Shown here piece after piece: positions 57,001-64,000 of a stretch of DNA of 64,000 bases. Positions within the stretch are counted from its first letter, which is position 1; the number at the start of each line of letters is the position of its first letter. The translations under genes were made by a program, and so were the position numbers. The DNA comes from Diadophis punctatus similis (Eukaryota > Chordata > Lepidosauria > Squamata > Dipsadidae): NCBI GenBank assembly GCA_023053685.1, contig JALIGW010000001.1:49643859-49707858 (forward strand). Reading direction: 5' to 3'. The notes beneath the pieces are model-generated. The model was not told the DNA's origin and searched no databases. It saw nothing but the letters and a program-made list of their open reading frames with translations.

Positions 57001-58345
57001 GGAAATGCTAGTAGGAAAAAACTGGCTGGGAATTGAGAGGCCTTCCAGGCCAAACTTTTCCAGATGGGAATGCTCTCCTTATTGGAAGAGGCACACAGCC
57101 CTTTCACCAATTAAAATTTGTGTAACACTGGAGAGATTCACGCTCTGGTAACAGCTCATACAGACTAGGACAACGTGCAACACAGACAGCAACTTTCAGC
57201 ACCGATTAAAATAGAAATAGATATGGAATACAATAGTGAAGTTACATACTAGGAGAGGCAGGGTTATAAATATTTGCACATTTGAAATAAATTGCCCCCT
57301 TTTAAGCACAGTTCAAAATGTTTGGTCTTTGGGTGCGTTACTCGGAACCCTGATATTGGGGCATATTGAGACCCAAGGATCTACTGATTGAACTTGCCTA
57401 GGAATTATAAGAATCATTGGATAGTCATCTCTCAGTTATCCTGCTCTTTATTTGTACTTGGGAGATTACCTTTTCAGATCTTTGCTTCAGGCACTGAAAG
57501 TGCATATAAAGGATATTTGAAGCGTCGATGGCTAATTTTACTCCTATAGTGGGCAAGCACATACATGACCCTCAATATCTGCATCTTCAATCACACTATG
57601 TGGAAGTCCTGTACATACTGTACATACAAAGTGATGTGAGTATGGCATCCATTCATATGCTAGCTTATGGATAGGATGTCTTTTGGTGATTAGGGGATAC
57701 ATTTCTTGTGTTCAAGGAGCCAAAGGCTTCAATGGAAAGGGCTGTTATGCAAGCTAGTAGGATCATGTTATGTACAAGAAGGTCGGTTGGATTCTGTTTG
57801 ATTTCTGAATGTTAAAGAATAGGTTAGCTTTTTATTTTAAAGTGTATTGCTTTTTTGGGGTGTGCACTGCAGCTTTCATATATTCCTTGCCTCTTAATGG
57901 AAGCAGTGCCAAGCAAATTCAGTCGAATAATGAAGGGGTGAAGGGGAGTTTGATTTATGTGTGAGGTTTTGGAACTGCAAATGGTTTACCTCTGAATTAG
58001 CAGATTATTTGTTCTGGAAAAGTAGTCTGATATTTCTCTCACATTCAGCATGGGTGGTGGTTTGCTCATTGGTTTGAATACTGCTATTTTCTTCAGTGGT
58101 TTTGAAATACTTTTCTCAGCAAAATTCATTTGGCATCTCACCTAATCTTTTTCCATACTGTTTTTTTTAATTGTCTAGAAGTTTTTGATTTTTACCATTT
58201 CAACTTTTAGTGCTGTTTTAATGTTTTGTGGTTGTATTGCCCATTTCATAGTTTTGATTAGATTTTACATGAAATGCTTTGATGTGGCTTTGAAATCTTT
58301 AGACTGAAGAGTGAACTGGAAACTTCTGCACTTCTTCACATACAT
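54011..58345. other. unique non-coding DNA, part possibly conserved
   Basis: No gene recognised. Around 54470-54560 a stretch (TACTGGATTAGACCATCTTG) resembles an old amniote repeat. 55620-56150 is a repeat-free block with Sox/TCF-like CTTTGATAACAATAAAG and TTATCAC near 56078-56120, a candidate conserved element. The remainder is featureless AT-rich DNA. Confidence 0.45.
54574..54816. repeat. (TCCC)n at 54574-54610 and (GGGA)n at 54797-54816
   Basis: Two tetramer arrays of complementary sequence, about 190 bp apart, so they could pair as a hairpin. Confidence 0.9.
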
Positions 58346-58349
58346 ACAC

Positions 58350-58445
58350 AATTTATTTATTTTATTTTTATTTGAAGTTCTTCTATGCCGCCCTACTCCC
58401 TCAGGACTCAATGATTGCAGTGATATGTTATAATTGAAAATACAT
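58350..58445 (-). mobile_element. CR1 LINE 3' UTR remnant, antisense
   Basis: TTTATTTATTTTATTTTTATTT followed by ATGCCGCCCTACTCCCTCAGG, the reversed 3' end also seen at 5466. Confidence 0.75.
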
Positions 58446-58838
58446 TGCGATCATTCTTTTAACTGTATTTTAGTTCATTATCCTTTTCTTTTAGTCAATT
58501 TTGTGAGGTATCTTTTAAGCAGATGTGGAGTATAATTTAAATGCCATCTGATTTGTAAACAGCTGTGTAAATAATGACTAAAGGTATTCTAAATCTTTAT
58601 TCTTCATGAAGACTGGTTTTTTTTTTTTTGTTCTTAGAGATGACAGTGTCTTCAATGAATCCCCGTATTTGGTCTCATATGAATATGAATTAGTTGAACA
58701 TTTGTGGTTGTGGTGATATGGGATTTTTAATCTACACTGTTTCTGTGCAAATATCATAATGCTGCAGGGACCAAAATGACACATTTTTGTCCCTGGGAAC
58801 CAAGTGTTCATGAAAGGCATGAGAAAAAGGTAAGAAAT

Positions 58839-59064
58839 TGTTAGATTCACACGTAAATGAAGAGGCGAGTCACAGGAACAGTTCAGCACCTTTATTGTCT
58901 ATTAGCCAGAACTAATACGGACTGCTGGCAGGCTGCAGGGAAGCCGCTTTTAAGAGCTTCCCTGAAGCCTGCTAGCCACTGACAGGAGTTTATTTCTCCC
59001 ACCACTAGATTAACCTATCAGCGGCGGGTATGCAAATAATTGCTACCTACGTCCGTATGTAACA
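58839..59064 (-). repeat. gypsy 3' LTR
   Basis: 226 bp; on the plus strand TGTTAGATT to ATGTAACA. An AATAAA signal on the coding strand lies at 58891-58896. Immediately followed (59065-59077) by the polypurine tract, AAGAGGGGAGGGG on the coding strand. Confidence 0.95.
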
Positions 59065-59112
59065 CCCCTCCCCTCTTAGTTTCTGGAGTGTCCAATCAGG
59101 AGTTCATGAAGG

Positions 59113-59876
59113 TTACATAATCCTGTAAGTAAACAGGTCACCTGACAGTCCTACTGGGCCTGCGCAATTCAGTTCCTTGGGAGTCTTCGACTGGAATGGA
59201 CATGCCTGTTGCTGCTGCTCCGTCGTTCCATGGAAAGATCTGGAACTGGCCTCCAGGCGTGGTGGCTGAAGTCTCTGCTCTGTTGTTCTCTGGTCCCAGG
59301 TGACCTCAATGGACTCCAGCAGTGACTGCTCATGCTCCCTCTCCGGGCTTGAGAATAGGGTCACTTGGTGTCTCTCAGTCAGGGCCTGGTCCCCACCGTG
59401 GTTTTCTGTGTTGCTTGTGTTGGATGGTCTGCGGGGCGGAGACCTGTGTTGTTCTCAGCTCTCAGCTGCTGCTTCGGTTGACGTCGTAGCCTTTGGTTGA
59501 CGAAGCCAGGAGTCTCCCAACCTGTTTCTGAGTTGGTCAATATGTCTCCGTCACTCTCGTCCATTGTCCAACTTCACTTTGTACTATTTGGGGCCAGTGA
59601 TCTCTATTACTGAGGCACTCACCCACTTGGGTTCTCCTGCATAGTTTTGTGCAAACACCAAATCCCCCATAGCCAGTGTCCTAGTTGGTTTTTTTGAGCC
59701 CAGAGGTGTCTTCGGGTTATGGGTGGAATTAAGTCTGTCCAGTTAGGACCTTAGTTTTCATCCCATCAGCAGTTCTGCAGGGCTCCAGTTTGTAGCTTCA
59801 CATGGAGTGATGTGCTGGGTCAACAAGAACTGGTCGATTCGTTCCTGCCAGTCTCCTGGAACATTCTGGTTAAGGT
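59113..59876 (-). pseudogene. pol: gypsy integrase C-terminal part, with premature stops
   Basis: Minus strand carries the segment after the catalytic core: a SELLMG-like box, KTPLGSKKPTRTLAMGDLVF, then an SH3-like KWVSASVIEITGP and KVKLDNGR, then RRHIDQLRNR. In-frame stops (at least four: after LLMG, after KLRS, after ITGPK and before RRHID) break it. A long polar glutamine-rich tail follows and ends LSGDLFTYRIM at 59113. Confidence 0.85.
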
Positions 59877-60552
59877 TTATTTGGTCAACCTCACCATTCT
59901 CTCCACTTGGCTGTTGCTAGCCAGACTGAATGGCGAGATGAGCACATATCTTATGCCGAGGCCGGCCAGGAATGCTTCCATGTGCCTGGCTGTCAGTTGT
60001 GGGCTGTTGTCCAATACGAGAACATCTGGTAAGCTGTGGGTTGTGAACAGCTTTCTTAGGGCTCGTATAGTGGCGTCTGTCATCGATAAGTGCATGTTGA
60101 TCACCTCTAGCCATTTCGAATAAGCATCGACCACTATGAGGAAGGTGTGTCCCTCCATAGGCCCGGCGTACTGGATGTGCACTCTTGACCATGGGCCTCT
60201 TGGGGTCTCCCATTCACATGGTGTGGTTCGTGGTGGAGCCTGGTTTCTTGGCATGGCATGCAAGTTGCTACCCACTCCGTAATGTCCTTATCCAGTTGTA
60301 GCTCCTTGCTAGTGCTTTCATGCGCACTACGCCAGGGTGATCTATATGGAGAATGTTTATCACCCTTCTTTGCAGGCTCTGAGGGATTATTACTCGTTCC
60401 CCCCACAATAGGCAGCCCTTTAGAAAAGAGAGTTCAGCCTGTTTGTTTTTAAAGGTTTTGAATTCTTCCCCTTCCTCCTCCTCCTCCTGTGGCCATCCCT
60501 TCAACACCCAGTTAATTACTTTAGCCAACACCTCATCTGTTACTGTGAGTTC
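59877..60552 (-). pseudogene. pol: gypsy integrase zinc and catalytic core, frameshifted, first Asp lost
   Basis: Starts right after the RT/RNase H deletion. The zinc domain has HIDHPGVVRM and, after a frameshift near 60290, WVATCMPCQ (HHCC). After another frameshift near 60250 the core reads VHIQYAGP where gypsy elements have HIDYAGP, so the first catalytic Asp is Gln. The second Asp (LDNSPQLTA) and the Glu (SQVERMV) are present. With the frameshifts and the lost Asp it is inactive. Confidence 0.88.
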
Positions 60553-61024
60553 TGCTCACCAATTTGTCCAGCTGCTTGTCCACTTTAGGTCAGAGTGCGA
60601 ATGGGACTTTGCGGGGCTTTAGTCTAATAGGGGTTACGCTGGGGTCTAGGTTAAATGATATGGGCTTGCCCTTATATTTACCTAGCTCTCCATCAAAGAC
60701 GGTCTGGAAGTCGGCCATGAGCTTGTCCGGCTTGTCCCCTTTTATTTGATTCAATCCCATGATACCGATGCCAAGGGGTTTTAGCCATTCGACTCCTAGG
60801 AGGGTTGGTCTGTGTCCTTCAATGACCGTTAATGGGAGTGTTCCGCTGAAGTCTTTGAATTTGATTGGGACTTCTGCTTGGCCCAGCACATGAATGGGAT
60901 TTCCCTGGAAATCATTAAGTCTTATATTCTGTGGTTTTAGCTGTTGCCTTGTTATGGTGGGCAGGAGCTGCTTCAGGGCTCCCCAGGCCATGATAGTAAA
61001 GGCTGAGCCGGTGTCCAGTTCCAT
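60553..61024 (-). pseudogene. pol: gypsy protease and N-terminal stub of RT
   Basis: The frame begins with MELDTGSAFTIM, the aspartic protease active site (DTG/S), and has the flap-to-ILG counterpart TLLGVEWL. It then runs through the linker FQTVFDGELGKYKG and the RT entry segment PIRLKPRKVPFAL. The reading ends a few codons later at about 60553, where sequence jumps to the integrase side. All RT palm motifs and RNase H are missing. The frame differs from that of the zinc-knuckle part of gag. Confidence 0.9.
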
Positions 61025-61025
61025 G

Positions 61026-61455
61026 TCACAGGGAAGTCCTTGTATTGTTGCAGTTATATGGAACTTTCCCCTTGGTCGGCGTCGGAATGGCCCACGGTGT
61101 GGTATAGTCCCCCTGAGTTTTGGTAATTAAAATCATCCCTCGCCTGCCCCATTGTCCTCCTGGACGGTTTTGGCTTTGTCTCCCAGGTCCCATGGATGCT
61201 CTGGGTGGGAATGGGACAGGTTGGTAGAGGGAGGGTTTAGTGGCTCTGCACGCTTTAGCAATGTGTTCCCACTTTTGGCAACGGCGGCAAATGGCATCTT
61301 TAAATTTGCAGGCTGCCCTAGTGTGACTTCCTAGGCAGCCGGAACAACGGGGCTGCCTTTGATCAAATTCTCTGTGGCTCACCCTCCTTTCTTGATGTAT
61401 GCGGTGCACATGGTCATCATCTTCATACTCCTCTTCTTCCTCCAGGACCTCAGTC
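61026..61455 (-). pseudogene. gag: gypsy gag, nucleocapsid part with zinc knuckles
   Basis: After an acidic stretch (EEEEEYEDDDHV) come CSGCLGSHTRAAC (an irregular knuckle) and CRRCQKWEHIAKAC (a standard CX2CX4HX4C knuckle). A basic proline/arginine-rich tail follows. The SINE at 61463-61694 separates it from the capsid part; removing the SINE and one duplication would bring the two in frame, so this gag was open when the SINE landed. Confidence 0.92.
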
Positions 61456-61462
61456 ATCCAAT

Positions 61463-61694
61463 AGCAATAGCACTTTTCTTATATACCGCTTCATAGTGCT
61501 TTACAGCCCTCTCTAAGCGGTTTACAGAGTTCAGCATATTGCCCCCAACAATCTGGGTCCTCATTTTACCGACCTCGGAAGGATGGAAGGCTGAGTCAAC
61601 CTTGAGCCTAGTGAGATTTGAACAGCTGAACTGTTGAACTAGCAGTCAGCCTGCAATGGCTGCATTTAACCACTGCACCACTTCAGCTCTTCAG
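61463..61694 (-). mobile_element. tRNA-derived SINE inserted in gypsy gag
   Basis: Reversed SINE of the 8984 family: AGCAATAGCACTTTTC, GCGGTTTACAGAGTTC, GGAAGGATGGAAGGCTGAGT, and the head AACCACTGCACCACTTCAG. Flanked by a 7-bp duplication ATCCAAT (61456-61462 and 61695-61701). It supplies the stop that ends the capsid frame. Confidence 0.93.
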
Positions 61695-62272
61695 ATCCAA
61701 TCGGTCTGTGGATGGGTGCGATGGATTCCGGAGCTGGTTATACTGATATCGGCTGCAGAGGTTTCTGAGGATTCTGCAGCTCTTGCTTCCTCGGCCACAT
61801 CTTTAAAGGTTGCTCCCCTCTGGATCAGCAATTTCTTTTGTAAATTGAGGTCCCTCATGTCTAGGATGATTCTGTCCTTCATCATTTCCTCTGGGTTGAT
61901 AAACTCACATTTGGATGTGATTTTCCAGAGTTTAGCCATGAAGTCATTGATGGATTTGCCTTCAGGCTGGCACCGATGGTAAAACTCATTTCTGCTGACC
62001 ATTGGAGGGGCTGAGGGTTCATAGTGTTCAGCTAGCTTGGTCTGTAGGGTTGACCAGGAGATGGACTCAATGTCCGTTGGTGCCACCAGGGTCTGTGCCA
62101 TCTTGTATGTTTGTGGTCCACAGTAGGTGAGGAAGAGAGCCCTCTTCCTGTTGTCCGGCAGATCCTGGAAATTGTTTGCCTCCAGGAATATGCGGAAACG
62201 AGACATGTATGTTCGCCATTCTTCTGTCTTCAGATCAAAGAAGGCTGGAGCTGGAGATGTCTGTATAGTCAT
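61695..62272 (-). pseudogene. gag: gypsy gag, capsid part
   Basis: Open from ATG at 62272: MTIQTSPAPAFFDLKTEEW, then WRTYMSRFRIFLEANNF, RALFLTYCGPQTYKMAQTL, STLQTKLAEHYEPSAPPMV, RNEFYHRCQPEGKSINDFMAKL and a helical end DVAEEARAAESSE. This is the retrotransposon gag domain of vertebrate Ty3/gypsy elements. It begins about 105 bp inside the 5' LTR and is interrupted only by the SINE. Confidence 0.95.
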
Positions 62273-62361
62273 CCTCTAGGTTGGCCGGAGCAATTTGGGG
62301 TTTGCTTCTTAAGATGGCCGCAGATGCCACGAGGTGCCTTTGTTCTGTGGTTCTTCTTCCA

Positions 62362-62376
62362 CCACCTTCGTCGCCA
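62362..62376 (-). other. gypsy primer-binding site, tRNA-Ser-like
   Basis: On the coding strand TGGCGACGAAGGTGG begins one base after the 5' LTR. It resembles the complement of a tRNA-Ser(GCT) 3' end with a couple of mismatches; the tRNA match is from memory. Confidence 0.7.
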
Positions 62377-62377
62377 G

Positions 62378-62603
62378 TGTTAGATTTGTGCGTAAATGAA
62401 GAGGCGAGTCACAGGAACAGTTCAGTACCTTTATTGTCTATTAGCTAGAACTAATACAGACTGCCGGCAGGCTGCAGGGAAGCCGCTTTTAAGGCCTTCC
62501 CTGAAGCCTGCTAGCCACTGACAGGAGTTTATTTCTCCCACCACTAGATTTGCCAATCAGCGGTGGCTATGCAAATAATCACTACGTCCGTATGTACGTA
62601 ACA
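62378..62603 (-). repeat. gypsy 5' LTR
   Basis: 226 bp, partner of 58839-59064, roughly 92 percent identical by eye. The clustered difference ATTCACACG / ATTTGTGCG near one end and GTAACA / GTACGTAACA near the other are the most obvious. Confidence 0.95.
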
Positions 62604-62608
62604 GAAAT

Positions 62609-63809
62609 AAAATGATAGCAATGAGAAACATTTTACTTCCTGAGCCTTCCTAGTAGCTGCATGGAAGAGAAGTTGCCACATTAACCCAAATGGTTGCAAA
62701 ATTAACAAATCTCAGCAAGCAACCCATTATAGGCCTTACCTTTTCCTCTGAACATCTTGATCTTGTGTCACGTTGCAATGGCTCCAAAGAGAAGAGGTCA
62801 TATTAAGATGTCATAATGATGACAAAATGATGGCAATTCAAGCCTATGCAGACCATGTGACAATGATGGCAAAACAGACTCAATGCAAGCCTATCAGAGC
62901 ACATTATCATGTCAAGAGAATGGGACCTATTAGGCCTTTTCTTATTTCACGAGTAGCAATATTAATAGCTGCTTGGGCAAAACAACAATGTATCAAAACA
63001 ACAATAAAATAATGCCTGTAAGTAGTAAATTATCATCAATCTGAGCACATGTTTTCTTTAAGAAGACATTTGATAGGGTGTGAATTTATTCTAAGCACTT
63101 TGCACACACTTTGATAATGATAGATCTCTTTGTCATATGGCAGGGCTCAAACCTTCAGTGACCTATCTATTTTACCACCCTCCTGCCTGAGAGTTACGCA
63201 GCCTACTCAGTATTTCTCTGCAGCATTTAGTGGGTTAAAAGTGCAAGCCTGGATGACAAAGAACTAATGGAAGAGATGCACCTCAAACTCAGAAGTCAGA
63301 ATGACAAGACTTTGTCCTTTTACCATTTGCTGGTTAGCACAGCTTACACTCTTCGTGAAAGAGGAAACAGAACTGCCTCTGGCAGATACATCAAAGAGAT
63401 GGCCCTTGACCCCAGATTTAAATTCCCTTGCCTTTTCCTGCTATACCTTGCACATGCGGATATCAGAGATTGGAGGCCTGCCTTTAATCCAACATATTCA
63501 GGTAGAATCCTAGGCAATCACAATGGAGGAATTCGTCCACAGCTTCACCCATATCCAAAGGCAGCCATAAAGTTCCATCAGAAATTGGAACAATTTTTTT
63601 CTTGATTACAAAGAAAATACAAAGAGGTCATTGGAAATATTCTTAAAACAGAGCATTCTATGCCACAATCTCTATGCAGATTGGATAAGGCATTGAGGCT
63701 AACTAATACAGAGCCATGCAGTGCTGCTAATAGAACAGGCTTCTTAAGTAAAAGCCAAGGGCCCCACTAAATAAAACAAGTAGGATTTAAAAATAAATAA
63801 AATGTCTTT
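62609..63809. other. unique non-coding DNA with one unassigned frame
   Basis: A plus-strand frame at 63267-63605 (112 codons) has no recognisable domain. Nothing else is seen. Not called as a gene. Confidence 0.4.
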
Positions 63810-63817
63810 GGCTATCC

Positions 63818-63952
63818 CAGGGGTAGGCAAAGTTGGCTCTTCTATGACTCGTAGACTTCAACTCCCAGAATTCCTGAGCTAGCATGATTGGCTCAGAAAG
63901 TCTGGGAGTTGAAGTCCATGAGTCATAGAAGAGCCAACTTTGCCTACCCCTG
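63818..63952. mobile_element. palindromic hAT-like MITE (CAGGGGTAGGCAAAG type), copy 2
   Basis: 135 bp, same length and nearly the same sequence as 21943-22077; exact 8-bp duplication GGCTATCC on both sides. The two copies differ at only a few positions, so the family was recently active. Confidence 0.95.
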
Positions 63953-64000
63953 GGCTATCCCTGTCTGGCCTGAAGGAGGTTGATTGGAAATTAGAAATCA

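Larger units (their letters stand above)
58839..62603 (-). mobile_element. Ty3/gypsy LTR retrotransposon, degenerate, with nested SINE
   Basis: 3765 bp on the minus strand. Two 226-bp LTRs with TG..CA ends, exact 5-bp duplication GAAAT (58834-58838, 62604-62608), a primer-binding site inside the right-hand LTR and a polypurine tract against the left-hand one. Order gag (capsid, zinc knuckles), protease, start of RT, then integrase is that of Ty3/gypsy. Most of RT and RNase H is deleted, integrase is frameshifted with stops, and gag is split by a SINE. The LTRs differ by roughly 17 substitutions and two small indels, so the insertion is much older than the 10855 element. It is dead. Confidence 0.95.

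Noticed and set aside
63267..63605. 112-codon plus-strand frame with ATG
   Set aside because: No domain, no repeat content in the frame and no supportable splice sites; could be a remnant but cannot be called a gene.
1..64000. CRISPR array, operon or bacterial island
   Set aside because: Base composition, LINE/SINE/LTR content and lack of dense coding frames show vertebrate DNA; no regularly spaced direct repeats other than microsatellites and the 82-bp tandem array without spacers.

Overview
This window looks like non-coding DNA from a squamate reptile, most likely a snake. The evidence is the repeat set. There is a Bov-B (RTE) LINE 3' end closing in a run of AAC repeats. There are CR1-group LINEs, two of which run directly into long (ATTCT)n tails, a pattern known from snake genomes. 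There are tRNA-derived SINEs of squamate type, several small hAT and TA-flanked DNA transposons, and two LTR elements. I recognise no exon of a host protein gene, no rRNA and no functional tRNA. The window is best read as an intergenic or intronic segment with several quiet, low-repeat stretches that could be conserved regulatory DNA.

Layout. 1-5.2 kb is mostly unique AT-rich DNA. 5.2-7.5 kb is a TA-flanked DNA transposon carrying a nested antisense CR1 LINE (open reverse transcriptase frame of 382 codons) and a tRNA-like SINE piece. 7.5-9.2 kb holds three small transposons and a SINE. 10.86-17.01 kb is a complete, very young LTR element: two 550-bp LTRs differ at only two bases, with 4-bp target duplication, primer-binding site and polypurine tract, but no recognisable gag, pol or env. 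Its interior instead holds antisense CR1 and L1 coding DNA, an 82-bp tandem repeat and a small Kozak-started frame. 18-25.6 kb is rich in a hAT-like MITE family with GAACCGG motifs, a Bov-B end, and a 1.27-kb hAT relative that contains a long hairpin. 26.3-27.7 kb is an antisense CR1 interrupted by a 771-bp hAT with a coding-like coiled-coil insert. 29-37.7 kb carries further copies of the TA-flanked family, CR1 pieces, pentamer microsatellites and hAT elements. 37.7-58.3 kb is mainly unique DNA with scattered CR1, SINE and probable L1 remains. 58.84-62.60 kb is a degenerate Ty3/gypsy element on the minus strand with both LTRs, 5-bp target duplication, a SINE inside gag, and a pol gene lacking most of RT/RNase H. 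The last kilobase is unique DNA plus one palindromic MITE.

The features do not form a pathway; they record layered insertions. Nesting gives relative ages: gypsy, then SINE inside it; TA-transposon, then CR1 and SINE inside it; CR1, then hAT inside it. The LTR element at 10.86-17.01 kb is the youngest datable insertion and the most interesting object. All assignments are by reading the sequence; family names below superfamily level are inferences from memory of the families.
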